From contig NZ_JANFPI010000005.1 of assembly GCF_026552795.1 (NCBI RefSeq), forward strand, positions 1-64,000: DNA of 64,000 bases. The letters run 5' to 3'. The position numbers and the translations under genes were made by a program. Below, piece by piece: positions 9,432-19,389 of this stretch. Under the pieces are notes generated by a model that was not told the DNA's origin, ran no database searches, and saw only the letters and a program-made list of their open reading frames with translations. The DNA is from Ectorhizobium quercum (GTDB lineage Bacteria > Pseudomonadota > Alphaproteobacteria > Rhizobiales > Rhizobiaceae). Each line of letters starts with the position of its first letter. Position 1 is the stretch's first letter.

Positions 9432-11750
9432 ATGGCGGACGTGCGGCGGGCAACCGCAGCCGATGGGTGGCTGCGTGTCAAATTTCCAGGTATCGACCGA
9501 TGGGCGATGGATTTCCACGGCTGGCCGCTTACCCTCGGAGAATCGGCTGCGGGCAATCATCCGCGTGCGGAACTGATCCTCAAGCGGGCCATACCCGTCC
9601 TGATCGTCGCCTTCCTGAGCGTCGTCGCATTGTCGCGCGTCTTCGGGATCATCGCCGAGCACGAGCGGATGGAAGAGGCCGCGCGCCAGTCCGTCGCGCT
9701 CAGCGCCTCGGCGGCGGAAGCGGCGATGGCGGGCGAGGCGCTCGCCATGCACGCCGGAGACCGCGCCGCGATCGAGCGGCGGCTGACGGCCTACCTGCCG
9801 GAAAGCCGCCTGGACGGCCAGAGCTTCATCCTGGCCATCGGCACCAACGGGCGGGTCTTCGCGGCCAGCCCCGCGGGCCGGGTCTATCTCGGCTCATCGC
9901 TTGCCGCGCTCCTTCCGGAAGTGGCGGCGTCGCGAAGCCAGTCCGGCGTGATCCGCACCCGAATTTCCGGCATCGACCACTATGCCGTGGTCAGCACGGT
10001 CGGCAACGAGGGCGGCCTGCTGCTGACGGCCCGCTCGCTTGCATCGCTGGATGCCTTCTGGCGCGGCGAAGTGGCGCTCGACGGCACGCTGTTCGCCGGC
10101 ATTTCGTCGATCCTGCTCGTCATTCTCTACGCCTACTACACGCAGGTGAAGCGCGCCCGCGAGGCGGACGAGATCTTCCTCGAATCCAACATGCGGGTGG
10201 AAACGGCGCTGTCGCGCGGGCGCTGCGGGCTGTGGGATTTCGATCTCGCCAACCGCCGGCTGTTCTGGTCGCGCTCCATGTATGAAATGCTGGGGCTGGA
10301 ACCGTCGGACCGGGTGCTGTCCTTCGCCGACGCGGCGAGGCTGATGCATCCCGGCGACGGCAATCTCTACGCGTTTGCCCGCGCCATCCGCCGGGCCAAG
10401 GACCGGCAGATCGACCAGGTCTTCCGCATGCGGCACGCCGGCGGGCATTACCTGTGGATGCGCGCCCGTGCCCAGATCATTCATTCGCAGAACGGCCGTA
10501 CGCATGTGATCGGCATCGCGATGGACGTGACGGAACAGCACCGTCTGGCCCAGCGCTATGCGGAAGCCGACCAGCGGCTGGCCGACGCCATCGAATGTAC
10601 CTCCGAAGCCTTCGTGCTGTGGGACAAGAACGACCGTCTGGTCATGTGCAACACGCATTTCCAGCAGTCCTACGGCCTGCCGGACAGCGTTCTGGTGCCC
10701 GGCACCGAGCGTTCCGTGGTGCAGGCGGCGTGGACGCGGCCGATCATCGAGCGCCGCATCGCCGGACCGGACCGCAACGACAGTTCGCGCACCACCGAAG
10801 TGCAGCTCGCCGACGAGCGGTGGCTGCAAATCAACGAGCGGCGCACGCGCGACGGCGGCCGGGTGTCCGTCGGCACCGACATCACGCTTCTGAAGCGCCA
10901 TCAGGAACGGCTGCGCGAATCCGAACGCCGCCTGATCGCGACGATCAGCGATCTTTCCGCCTCGCAGGCCAAGCTGGAAAAGCAGAAGGAAGCGCTGTCG
11001 GTCGCCAACACCAAGTATCTGGCGGAAAAGGACCGCGCCGAGGCCGCCAACCGGGCCAAATCCGAGTTCCTCGCCAATATGAGCCACGAACTGCGCACGC
11101 CGCTCAACGCGATCCTCGGTTTTTCGGAAATTCTGCTGAACCAGATGTTCGGGCCGGTCGGCTCGTCGAAATATTCGGAATATGCCCGCGACATCCATGA
11201 CAGCGGCATCCACCTGCTGAACGTCATCAACGACATCCTCGACATGTCGAAGATAGAGGCGGGCCAGATGCTGCTGCGCACCGAAACGATCGACCTTGCG
11301 CCGCTGATCGAGGAAAGCCTGCGCCTGACAGCGGTTTCGGCCGAGCAGAAATCCATCCGCGTCGCCCAGCGCATCGCCGACGGCCTGACCATGAGCGCCG
11401 ACCGGCGCGCCATGAAGCAGATCCTGCTGAACCTGCTTTCCAACTCGGTGAAATTCACCGATCCGGGCGGGCGGATCGCGCTGCGGGCCCGCAAGGTGAA
11501 CGGCGCCATGCGCCTGACCATCGCCGATACGGGCATCGGCATTCCCCGGCAGGCGCTCGGCAAGATCGGCCAGCCGTTCGAGCAGGTGCAAAGCCAGTAC
11601 GCCAAGAGCAAGGGGGGATCGGGCCTCGGCCTTGCCATCTCCCGCTCGCTCGTCTCCCTGCACAACGGCAAGATGAGAATCCGCTCCCGCGAAGGCCGGG
11701 GCACGGTCGTGACGATCTCCATCCCCTGCGCCGATGGCGGCTGCAAGTAA
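9432..11750 (+). CDS. membrane-anchored PAS sensor histidine kinase
   Basis: 772 aa. Order of parts: a hydrophobic helix near residues 55-75 (IPVLIVAFLSVVALSRVFGI), a periplasmic segment, a second helix near 220 (LFAGISSILLVILYAYY), a PAS domain (CGLWDFDLANRRLFWS...) with its PAC tail, a second PAS, a coiled linker, the dimerisation/phospho-acceptor box SHELRTPLNAILGFSEIL, and a HATPase domain with NLLSNSVKFTD and GGSGLGLAIS. No receiver domain is present and no partner regulator is adjacent, so it is an orphan kinase. AGGCGGGG precedes the ATG. The signal is unknown. The same gene type beside glnE is common in rhizobia. Confidence 0.88.
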   Translation: MADVRRATAADGWLRVKFPGIDRWAMDFHGWPLTLGESAAGNHPRAELILKRAIPVLIVAFLSVVALSRVFGIIAEHERMEEAARQSVALSASAAEAAMAGEALAMHAGDRAAIERRLTAYLPESRLDGQSFILAIGTNGRVFAASPAGRVYLGSSLAALLPEVAASRSQSGVIRTRISGIDHYAVVSTVGNEGGLLLTARSLASLDAFWRGEVALDGTLFAGISSILLVILYAYYTQVKRAREADEIFLESNMRVETALSRGRCGLWDFDLANRRLFWSRSMYEMLGLEPSDRVLSFADAARLMHPGDGNLYAFARAIRRAKDRQIDQVFRMRHAGGHYLWMRARAQIIHSQNGRTHVIGIAMDVTEQHRLAQRYAEADQRLADAIECTSEAFVLWDKNDRLVMCNTHFQQSYGLPDSVLVPGTERSVVQAAWTRPIIERRIAGPDRNDSSRTTEVQLADERWLQINERRTRDGGRVSVGTDITLLKRHQERLRESERRLIATISDLSASQAKLEKQKEALSVANTKYLAEKDRAEAANRAKSEFLANMSHELRTPLNAILGFSEILLNQMFGPVGSSKYSEYARDIHDSGIHLLNVINDILDMSKIEAGQMLLRTETIDLAPLIEESLRLTAVSAEQKSIRVAQRIADGLTMSADRRAMKQILLNLLSNSVKFTDPGGRIALRARKVNGAMRLTIADTGIGIPRQALGKIGQPFEQVQSQYAKSKGGSGLGLAISRSLVSLHNGKMRIRSREGRGTVVTISIPCADGGCK

Positions 11751-11774
11751 GGCCGGGGCGGCCATTGGGGTATC

Positions 11775-11831
11775 TGTTTTTACGCAATTCCGAACGGAAA
11801 ACCGCTTCACACTTTTCCTGGAATTGCTCTA
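11775..11831. repeat. dispersed palindromic repeat, type B, copy 1
   Basis: A ~57-bp element (tgtttttacgcaattccg ... cttttcctggaattgctcta) lying between the convergent kinase and glnE genes. Related copies are at 42750-42804 (inverted) and 57771-57826, with a fragment at 37631-37655. Its terminal cta supplies the TAG stop codon of glnE. It may fold as a bidirectional hairpin between the two gene ends. Confidence 0.7.
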
Positions 11832-14783
11832 TTTGACGAAAGCCTGGAAAATCCGGCGCACGGATTTCGAGACGCGGGTGAGTTCCGCCTCAAGCGCCTT
11901 GAGGGTCGGCATGTCCGCCGCCGCACACAGCAGATCGATCAGCCCGGAAGGCGCCTCCTTCGGCTCGAACGGCCCGTCGAGGCAAAGGCGGACGATCTGC
12001 GAAAGCTCGCCATAGAGCGCCAGTGCCGCAAGGCAGGTCTCCAGTTCTTCCGCCCCCATGCGGCCCTCGCCGTAGAACTTCAGCGCCTCGGCCGTGCTCG
12101 CGCCGCGTTCGGCCTGTTTTTCGGGGGTGGTCAGCGCCAGATACTGGGCGATGAACTCGATATCGATCAGCCCCCCGGGAATGAGCTTGAAATCCCAAAG
12201 GTCGCGCGGCGGCTTTTCCTTTTCGATCAGCCCGCGCATCTCGATGACGTCGGCGCTCACTTTCGCCCTGTCGCGGGGATGCGCCAGAATGCCGGAGATC
12301 ACGCCTTCCGCCTCGGCCTTCAGGCTCCCGTCGCCGCAGACGATGCGGGCGCGGGTCAGGGCCATGTGCTCCCAGGTCCAGGCCTCCTCCCGCTGATATT
12401 TGGTGAAGGCCCTGATGCGGGTGGCGACCGGCCCCTTGTTGCCCGAGGGGCGAAGGCGCATGTCGACGTCGTAGAGGACGCCCTCGGCCGTCGGGGCTGA
12501 AAGGGCCGCGATCAGGCGCTGGGTGATGCGGGTGAAGTAGCGCCCCGGATCGAGCGGCTTGGCGCCGGTCGATTCCTGCGCCGCGTCGTCGTGGTCGTAG
12601 AGCAGGATGAGATCGACATCGGAGCCCGCCGTCAGTTCGAAACTGCCGAGCTTGCCCATGCCCATCACTGCCACGCGCCCGCCGGGAATGTCGCCGTGCG
12701 CCTCACGCATTTCCGTCAGCACCGCGTCGAAGGCGGCGGCGATGACGAGATCGGCCAGGTGGGTGAAGGCGCGCGCCGCGGCCGTACCGCCGATCGCGCC
12801 GGTCAGCAGGCGGATGCCGATCAGGAAGCGCTGTTCGGCGGCGAAGATGCGCAGCCTGTCCAGCACATCCTCGTAATGGGAGGCTCCGCCCAGAAACGCG
12901 CCGAGCCGGCCCGCCAGATAATCGCGGGTCGGCAGTTCCGCCATGAGGCCGGGATCGAGCATGCCGTCGAAAACGTGCGGGCGCCTGGCGATTGTGTCGG
13001 CAAGCCGCGGCGCGGCGGACATGATATTCACAAGCAGTGCCAGCAGCGCCGGATTGTTGCCCAGCAGCGAGAAGAGCTGGATGCCCGCCGGCAGTCCGGC
13101 CAGAAAGCTGTCGAAGCGCAGGAGCGCATCGTCCGCCTGCCGGCTCTCGCCGAAGACGCGCAGTAACTCGGGCGTGAGTTCCGTCAGGCGCTCGCGGGCC
13201 TCGACCGAGCGGGTGGCGCGGTAGCGGCCGTTGTGCCAGGTGCGGATGACGCGGGACATATCCTCCGGGCGTTTGAAGCCCAGCCGCCGAAGCGTTTCGA
13301 GCGTGCCCGGATCGTCCTTCTGGCCGGTGAAGACGAGATTGCCGTCGCCGGCGGAAAGCCTGCTTTCCTGTTCGAACAGGTTCGCATAGCGCTGTTCGAC
13401 GGTGCGCAGGACGTCCTCCAGCCTGCGCGCAAAGCCAGCGGCATCGGCAAAGCCGAGCATGAAGGCGATCCGCTTCAGCTCGCTTTCGGTTTCGGGAAGG
13501 ATGTGGGTCTGCTCGTCGCGGACCATCTGGATGCGGTGTTCGACGTCGCGCAGAAACCAGTAGCAGTCCGTCAGTTCGTCACGGGTGGCGGCATCGATCC
13601 AGCCGGCGGCAGCCAGCGCCGCCAGCGCGTCTTCCGTCGCCCGCACGCGCAGCGGCGGCATGCGCCCGCCGGCGATGAGCTGCTGCGTCTGCGCGAAGAA
13701 CTCGATCTCGCGGATGCCGCCGCGGCCGAGTTTGACATTGTGGCCCTTCACCGCAATCGCGCCGTGGCCCTTGTGGACGTGGATCTGCCGCTTGATCGAG
13801 TGAATGTCGGCGATCGCCGCGTAATCGAGATACTTGCGGAAGACGAAGGGCGTCAGTTCCTTCAGGAAGGACTCGCCCGCCTCGAGGTCGCCGGCAATCG
13901 GCCGGGCCTTGATGAAGGCGGCGCGCTCCCAGTTCTGGCCGCGCCCTTCGTAATAAAGGAGGGCCGCGTCCACCGGAATGGCGAGCGGCGTCGAGCCGGG
14001 ATCGGGCCGCAGGCGCAGATCGGTCCGGAACACGTAGCCGTCGCCGGTGCGCTCCTGCATGATGCGGACCAGCCGGCGCATCATCCGGCCCAAAATCTCC
14101 GTGCCGTCATCCGGGTCGGGCAACAGGTCGGCCAGCGGCTCGAAAAACACCACGAGGTCGATATCGGAGGAATAGTTCAGTTCGTAGGCGCCGAGCTTGC
14201 CCATGCCCAGCACGACGACGCCGGACCCTTCGGATGGCGCGTCCAGGTTCTTCAACCGCACCTTGCCGGCTTCGTGGCCGGCGAGCAGGAGGTGGTCGAT
14301 GGCGGCGGCAACGCTCGCATCCGCCAGCAGGCTCAGCCAGCGGGTGGTTTCGCGGGCGCTGAACAGGCGGGCGAGATCGGCCAGTGCGACGATATAGGAC
14401 ACCCGGCGCTTGGCGATCCGCAGGCGCGTCATCACCTCGCCCTCGGTGGGTGCCGGCCCGCCGTCCACCCCTCGCCAGCTCTCCCGGGCATCGCGGATGC
14501 CCTGTTCGACAAGCGTTTCCAGCGGGGTCGACAAGGCCATCGCAAGCGGCTTCGGATCGGCGGCCGTCATGTCGCGGAGATAGGGAGAAAGCGTCAGCGC
14601 AGCAACGACGAAGCGACGCAGCGGGCTTTCCCCGGCCATCAGTGCGGCGATCTCCGGCTCGCGCTGCCCGGCCTCTTTCAGCAGCGAGGTCACGGCCCGC
14701 GCCTCCGCCTGGCTGATCGGCCGGACGACGCCTTCGCGCACGTCCTTCAGCTCTTTTCCGGTCTGTTTTACCTGATCCGCCAC
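11829..14783 (-). CDS. glnE: bifunctional glutamine synthetase adenylyltransferase/adenylyl-removing enzyme
   Basis: 984-aa cytosolic regulator of nitrogen assimilation that adenylylates and deadenylylates glutamine synthetase in response to PII. Two nucleotidyltransferase domains are visible, each with the G-x-LG-x-x-E/D metal motif: VVLGMGKLGAYELNYSSDIDL in the N-terminal half and VAVMGMGKLGSFELTAGSDVDL in the C-terminal half. Each is followed by a helical regulatory region. Length matches rhizobial GlnE. The GTG at 14783 is preferred because GGAGG lies just upstream; another GTG at 14801 would add six residues. The stop codon lies in a palindromic repeat. Confidence 0.94.
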   Translation of the reverse strand: MADQVKQTGKELKDVREGVVRPISQAEARAVTSLLKEAGQREPEIAALMAGESPLRRFVVAALTLSPYLRDMTAADPKPLAMALSTPLETLVEQGIRDARESWRGVDGGPAPTEGEVMTRLRIAKRRVSYIVALADLARLFSARETTRWLSLLADASVAAAIDHLLLAGHEAGKVRLKNLDAPSEGSGVVVLGMGKLGAYELNYSSDIDLVVFFEPLADLLPDPDDGTEILGRMMRRLVRIMQERTGDGYVFRTDLRLRPDPGSTPLAIPVDAALLYYEGRGQNWERAAFIKARPIAGDLEAGESFLKELTPFVFRKYLDYAAIADIHSIKRQIHVHKGHGAIAVKGHNVKLGRGGIREIEFFAQTQQLIAGGRMPPLRVRATEDALAALAAAGWIDAATRDELTDCYWFLRDVEHRIQMVRDEQTHILPETESELKRIAFMLGFADAAGFARRLEDVLRTVEQRYANLFEQESRLSAGDGNLVFTGQKDDPGTLETLRRLGFKRPEDMSRVIRTWHNGRYRATRSVEARERLTELTPELLRVFGESRQADDALLRFDSFLAGLPAGIQLFSLLGNNPALLALLVNIMSAAPRLADTIARRPHVFDGMLDPGLMAELPTRDYLAGRLGAFLGGASHYEDVLDRLRIFAAEQRFLIGIRLLTGAIGGTAAARAFTHLADLVIAAAFDAVLTEMREAHGDIPGGRVAVMGMGKLGSFELTAGSDVDLILLYDHDDAAQESTGAKPLDPGRYFTRITQRLIAALSAPTAEGVLYDVDMRLRPSGNKGPVATRIRAFTKYQREEAWTWEHMALTRARIVCGDGSLKAEAEGVISGILAHPRDRAKVSADVIEMRGLIEKEKPPRDLWDFKLIPGGLIDIEFIAQYLALTTPEKQAERGASTAEALKFYGEGRMGAEELETCLAALALYGELSQIVRLCLDGPFEPKEAPSGLIDLLCAAADMPTLKALEAELTRVSKSVRRIFQAFVK

Positions 14784-14835
14784 GTTTCCTCCCGTCGGCA
14801 CCGGCCCGAGCGCGTTTCCCGCTCTTGATACAACC

Positions 14836-16245
14836 CTATGAGATTGCGGAGGGAAAGACCATGCGCGCCGTCAAGCCGGGCGTCGCGGAACCGAGATCGG
14901 TGGCGGAGAGTTCCAGCCGGCCGCCATGCAGTTCCATCACCGCCGCGACCAGCGAGAGACCGAGACCGGTGCCCGGCTTGGAACGGCTCTCGTCGAGCCG
15001 CACGAAACGCTTCGTGACGTCGTCGCGGCGTGCTTCCGGTATGCCCGGACCGTGATCGGCAACCGCCAGAACGGTCGCCGCGTCTTCCCGGGTCAACGTC
15101 ACGCAAAGCGCCGGGGGGCCGTCGCCGCCTTCCGCATATTTGATCGCGTTGTCGAGCAGGTTGGTCAGAGCCTGGCCGATCAGCTCGCGGTTTCCCCGCA
15201 CCGTCAGGCCGGGTTCTATCGCGGTTTCGAGCGCCAGCCCGACCTCTTCGGCCACCGGCTCGTAAAGCTCGGCGCTGTCGGCGGCGATGGCCGACACATC
15301 CACCTCCAGCATCTCGGCGGCGAGCGAGCCCGCCTCGACTCGGGAAATCATCAGAAGGGCGTTGAAGGTGCGGATGAGCTGGTCGGATTCGGCGATGATG
15401 CCTTCCAGAGCGGCGCGCTTGTCGTCACCCTCGCGGGCGGCCAGCGCATCGGCGGCCTTGTTGCGCAGGCGGGTGAGCGGCGTTTTCAGGTCGTGGGCGA
15501 TATTGTCGGACACCTGCCGCAGCCCCTCGTTCAGCTTGCCGATCCGGTCGAGCATGGCGTTGAGCGAACCCGACAGCCGGTCGAACTCGTCGCCGGACCC
15601 CGTGACCGGCAGTCTCTCGGAAAGATCGCCGCCCATGATCTTCTTGGAGGCGGCGGACATGCGGTCGATGCGCTTCAGCGCGTTGCGGCCGATGAAGAAC
15701 CATATGATGACGGCCCCGCCGCCCATGATCGCCAGCGCCACCATCAGCGCCCGGCGCACCAGCGAGCGGAACCGGTCGGGGTCGCCCAGGTCGCGGCCGA
15801 TGACGATGCGCAATCCATTGTCGAGAACGAAGACATGCCCGATCGCGAGATGCGGACGCGACGCATCGCCTTCGTTATACGGGTCGTAGCGGAAGGGTCG
15901 CTGCGTCCAGCCCTCCTGGTCGATGACTCCGGGCTGGATATCGGCGGCATTGCCGGCCAGGATTTCCCCGGACGGACCGGCGATGATGTAAAGCCCCGCA
16001 CCCGGCTGGCGCGAGCGGCGCTCCATCGACCGCAGCAGGCCGTTCACGCCGGCGCGGTCGTAGAGAGAACGCACATCGGTCACTTCGGCCTGCAACGCAT
16101 CGCGCGTCTGCTGGGTCATCAGCCGTTCGGAAAGCGCGGTCACGTAGAAGACGAGGAACGAGGCGCAGAGCGCGAACAGCAGGATATAGACGGCCGAAAG
16201 CCGCACAGCCGTCGATTTGAACAGAAGACGCATATTGGTCGTCAC
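14836..16245 (-). CDS. OmpR-type sensor histidine kinase
   Basis: 469-aa membrane kinase paired with the response regulator just upstream. It has an N-terminal helix (LSAVYILLFALCASFLVFYV), a periplasmic sensor of ~130 residues, a second helix (ALMVALAIMGGGAVIIWFF), HAMP, the phospho-acceptor NIAHDLKTPLTRL, the N box NLLDNAIKYAEGG and the G box GTGLGLSLV. GTG at 16245 is chosen because GGAG lies 7 nt upstream; ATG at 16233 is possible. A 41-nt gap separates it from the regulator. Rhizobia carry this pair beside degP (RagA/RagB-like in name); the signal is unknown. Confidence 0.85.
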   Translation of the reverse strand: MTTNMRLLFKSTAVRLSAVYILLFALCASFLVFYVTALSERLMTQQTRDALQAEVTDVRSLYDRAGVNGLLRSMERRSRQPGAGLYIIAGPSGEILAGNAADIQPGVIDQEGWTQRPFRYDPYNEGDASRPHLAIGHVFVLDNGLRIVIGRDLGDPDRFRSLVRRALMVALAIMGGGAVIIWFFIGRNALKRIDRMSAASKKIMGGDLSERLPVTGSGDEFDRLSGSLNAMLDRIGKLNEGLRQVSDNIAHDLKTPLTRLRNKAADALAAREGDDKRAALEGIIAESDQLIRTFNALLMISRVEAGSLAAEMLEVDVSAIAADSAELYEPVAEEVGLALETAIEPGLTVRGNRELIGQALTNLLDNAIKYAEGGDGPPALCVTLTREDAATVLAVADHGPGIPEARRDDVTKRFVRLDESRSKPGTGLGLSLVAAVMELHGGRLELSATDLGSATPGLTARMVFPSAIS

Positions 16246-16286
16246 GCGATGTCTCCGGGGCGGCGGCCTTGATCGCGCGGCATGCC

Positions 16287-16964
16287 TCAACCGTCGTCCT
16301 TGATCATGTAGCCCGCACCGCGAACGGTCTTCAGCAGCGGCCTGTCGAAGTCCTTCTCGATTTTCGAGCGCAGCCGCGAGACATGCACGTCGATGACATT
16401 GGTCTGCGGGTCGAAGTGGTAATCCCAGACGTTTTCGAGAAGCATGGTCCGCGTCACCACCTGACCGGCATTCTTCATCAGATATTCCAGGAGCCGGAAT
16501 TCGCGCGGCTGAAGCAGGATTTCCTTCCCGGCGCGGCGCACCTCGTGGGAGAGGCGGTCGAGTTCGAGATCGCCGACCCGGTACACCATATCCTGTTCCG
16601 GCGTGCCCTTGCGGCGGGCCAGAACCTCGATACGCGCCAGAAGCTCGCTGAAGGCATAGGGCTTCGGCAGATAATCGTCGCCGCCGGCGCGCAATCCCGT
16701 CACGCGGTCGTCCACCTGCCCGAGAGCGGAAAGGATCAGCACGGGCGTATTCACGCCGCGCTTGCGCAGTTCGGCAATGACCGAAAGACCGTCCCGGCGG
16801 GGCAGCATGCGGTCGATCACCATCGCGTCATAAGCGTTCTCCGATCCCATGAAGAGACCGCTTTCGCCGTCGCTCGCATGATCCGCGGTAATGCCCACCT
16901 CGCGGAACGCCTTGACCATGTAGGAAGCGGCGTCCAGATCGTCTTCGATAACCAGAATCTTCAT
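16287..16964 (-). CDS. OmpR/PhoB-family response regulator
   Basis: 225 aa. Receiver domain with the acidic pair in VIEDDLD, the phospho-acceptor Asp in MVIDRMLPRRDG and the conserved Lys in DYLPKPYAF, then a winged-helix DNA-binding domain with LQPREFRLLEYLMKNAGQVVTR and VHVSRLRSKI. MKILVIEDD at 16964 is the natural family start; the open frame continues upstream without typical receiver sequence. It is co-oriented with degP (268 nt upstream) and the kinase (downstream), suggesting an envelope-stress link, which is inference. Confidence 0.88.
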   Translation of the reverse strand: MKILVIEDDLDAASYMVKAFREVGITADHASDGESGLFMGSENAYDAMVIDRMLPRRDGLSVIAELRKRGVNTPVLILSALGQVDDRVTGLRAGGDDYLPKPYAFSELLARIEVLARRKGTPEQDMVYRVGDLELDRLSHEVRRAGKEILLQPREFRLLEYLMKNAGQVVTRTMLLENVWDYHFDPQTNVIDVHVSRLRSKIEKDFDRPLLKTVRGAGYMIKDDG

Positions 16965-17232
16965 GTGCGGGACAATAGCGCCGGCGGCGCTTTCAACGCA
17001 ACCGGGATCGGCAGCGGCGGAATGAGGCATGATCGTCTGCGTCATCGTCCTCTCCCTGAACGGCTGGAGCGTCGTACGTCCGGATGGATGCACCGGGGAT
17101 GCTCAATCTCGTGAAAACGAAAGCGTCCTTCGACCGGATGGTGTCACCGGATCGAGGGATGCCCGAGGCCCGGGAGCATCGCTCCCGGACCTTCCTGACG
17201 GATCGGCCTGCGCCAGAGGCGCGAACCGTTGC

Positions 17233-18795
17233 TTATCCCTGATCGATCGGCACGGCCACGAAGCGGCTGCCCTGGTCGCTTTCGATCTGGAACAGGGCCC
17301 GGCCACGGCCGTCCTTGCGGGCGTTTTCGATCACCTGCACGGCCTCGTCGGCGCTCTTGACCGGCTGGTTGTTGATCGCGCTGATCTTCTCGCCGGCCTT
17401 GATGCCGCGGGCGGCCGCCTGCGAATCGGGATCGACGTCGACGATGTCGAGGCCGTTGCCGTCGGGCGAAGGGGTCACGCTGACGCCGAGCTTGGCGATT
17501 TCCTGCTGGCTCTGGCTCTGGCCCTGCGACTGATCGCCCGAACCGTCGTCGACCGCTGCGGTTTCCGCCGGCATGTCGCCGAGCGTGACCTTGAGCGCCT
17601 CGGACTTGCCGTTGCGCCACACCGAAACCTCGACTTCGGCGCCCGGAGCGTAGGAGGCGACCTTGCGGGCCAGATCGCGGGCGTCCTTCACCGTGTCGCC
17701 ATTGATGGCGGTAACGATATCGCCCTGCTTCATGCCGGCCTTCTCGCCCGGGGAATTCTCGGTCGGCGAAACGACCAGTGCGCCGGAGGCTTCGGCCAGA
17801 CCGAGCGAATCGGCGATGTCCTTCGTCACCGGCTGGATCTGCACGCCCAGCCAGCCGCGCTCGATCTTGCCATCCTTGATGAGCGAGGCCACCACGTCCT
17901 TGGCGGTCGTGGCCGGGATCGCGAAGGCGATGCCGACATTGCCGCCCGAACCGCCCGGCGAGAAGATGGCGGTGTTGATGCCGACGACTTCGCCTTCCAG
18001 GTTGAAGGTCGGACCGCCGGAGTTGCCGCGGTTCACGGCGGCGTCCACCTGGATGAAATCGTCGTAGGGGCCGGCACCGATATCGCGGCCGCGCGCCGAG
18101 ATGATACCCGCCGTCACCGTCCCGCCGAGGCCGAACGGGTTGCCGACGGCTACAACCCAGTCGCCGACGCGCACCTTGGTGTCGTCCGCGAACTGCACAT
18201 AGGTGAACTTGCGGTTGGCGTCGACCTTCAGCACGGCGAGGTCGGTGCGGCTGTCCTTGCCGACGAGCTTGGCGTCCAGCTCGGTGCCGTCGTTCAGCAC
18301 GACGGTGAAGGCGGCGCCGTCGTTGACGACATGGTTGTTGGTGACGAGATAGCCATCCTCGGAAATGAAGAAGCCCGAGCCTTGCGAAACGGGGCGCAGC
18401 GGTCCCCTGCCGCGCTGGCGCGGGGCGTTGCGGCCATCGGGATTATTGAGGCCGGGGCCGCCGAACTCGCGGAAGAAGCGCTTCAGCGGGTGATCGTCCG
18501 GCAGGCTGTCGAAGCCGCGGCCGCCGAAGCCGAAGGACGGACCCGATTCGTCCGCTGCGGCCTGCACGTTCGACTGGACGCGGACGGACACGACGGCGGG
18601 CGACACGGCATCGACGACATTGGCGAAGCTTGCGACCTGCGGTGCGTCGACCTTGACCGGCTCGGCATGGGAAAAGCCGACCCCTGCCGGAAGGCCGGTG
18701 GCCAGCATGACGGCGGCAAGCCCGGCAACGGCCGAGCTTTTCAGGATAACCTTCGGGGAAAGGGAACCATTCTTGCGGATGAGCATGGCGTTCAT
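17233..18795 (-). CDS. degP: periplasmic serine protease of the Do/DegP-HtrA family
   Basis: 520 aa. Signal peptide (AVAGLAAVMLATGLPAGVGFSHA), trypsin-like protease domain with catalytic His (LVTNNHVVND), Asp (RTDLAVLKVD) and Ser (NRGNSGGPTFNL), then two PDZ domains (GWLGVQIQPV... and AKLGVSVTPS...). It degrades or refolds damaged periplasmic proteins. The start at ATG 18795 is set by AAGAAAGAAGG directly upstream; a GTG at 18810 is in frame. It lies downstream of cycHJKL in the same direction with a 120-nt gap, so it probably has its own promoter. A hairpin at 17170-17188 lies beyond the stop but has no T-run. Confidence 0.92.
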   Translation of the reverse strand: MNAMLIRKNGSLSPKVILKSSAVAGLAAVMLATGLPAGVGFSHAEPVKVDAPQVASFANVVDAVSPAVVSVRVQSNVQAAADESGPSFGFGGRGFDSLPDDHPLKRFFREFGGPGLNNPDGRNAPRQRGRGPLRPVSQGSGFFISEDGYLVTNNHVVNDGAAFTVVLNDGTELDAKLVGKDSRTDLAVLKVDANRKFTYVQFADDTKVRVGDWVVAVGNPFGLGGTVTAGIISARGRDIGAGPYDDFIQVDAAVNRGNSGGPTFNLEGEVVGINTAIFSPGGSGGNVGIAFAIPATTAKDVVASLIKDGKIERGWLGVQIQPVTKDIADSLGLAEASGALVVSPTENSPGEKAGMKQGDIVTAINGDTVKDARDLARKVASYAPGAEVEVSVWRNGKSEALKVTLGDMPAETAAVDDGSGDQSQGQSQSQQEIAKLGVSVTPSPDGNGLDIVDVDPDSQAAARGIKAGEKISAINNQPVKSADEAVQVIENARKDGRGRALFQIESDQGSRFVAVPIDQG

Positions 18796-18915
18796 ACCTT
18801 CTTTCTTCACTTGACTGCTGCCGCTGTGTCGCGGGAGGCGGTGGATGGTGAAGATATAGGAAGAAGCACCTTACTACGAAGTGTCCGCTGAATGAAAAAT
18901 TGGTAAGGTTGCCGC

Positions 18916-19389
18916 TCAGGGCTCCTTCGCCGGGTCGTCGACCAGCAGGCGCTCGATCTGCGCCTTCTCGGCGTCCGTCAGCGGCGCCGTCGCGGTCGCC
19001 GGCGGATGCCGCCGCGCCAGCAGGAAGAGCGCGATGGCCCCGAGCGCGAAAAGGGCCGCCGGCGCTCCCCAAAGAATGAGCGTCTGCATACTCAGGCGCG
19101 GCTTCAGCAAAACGAACTCACCGTAGCGGGACACGACATAGTCGATCACCTGCTCGTCGCTGTCGCCCCGGACGATCCGCTCGCGCACCAGCACGCGCAG
19201 GTCGCGCGCCAGTTCGGCATTGGAATCGTCGATCGACTGGTTCTGGCACACCATGCATCTGAGATTGGCGGAAAGCGCCCGCGCCCGCGCCTCCAGCGCC
19301 GGATCGGAGAGGATCTCGTCCGGATTGACGGCCAGCGCCGGCGACCCGGCAAACAGCAGCGCAAGGGCCAGAAACAGAGCGCGCATCAT
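18916..19389 (-). CDS. cycL: cytochrome c maturation protein CycL/CcmH
   Basis: 157 aa. Signal peptide ([20 protein letters not shown]), then the thiol motif [11 protein letters not shown] (CxxC) that reduces apocytochrome c cysteines for heme ligation, and a C-terminal membrane anchor ([24 protein letters not shown]). It acts in the periplasm with CycK and CycH. It overlaps cycK by the 4-nt ATGA at 19386-19389, showing translational coupling in the cycHJKL operon. Confidence 0.94.
   Translation of the reverse strand: MMRALFLALALLFAGSPALAVNPDEILSDPALEARARALSANLRCMVCQNQSIDDSNAELARDLRVLVRERIVRGDSDEQVIDYVVSRYGEFVLLKPRLSMQTLILWGAPAALFALGAIALFLLARRHPPATATAPLTDAEKAQIERLLVDDPAKEP

Noticed and set aside
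14836..16964. Naming the two-component pair RagA/RagB
   Set aside because: Position suggests it, but sequence motifs alone cannot separate it from other OmpR-type pairs, so no symbol was given.
17170..17188. Hairpin ccgggagc-atc-gctcccgg after degP
   Set aside because: No T-run on either side, so I do not call it an intrinsic terminator.
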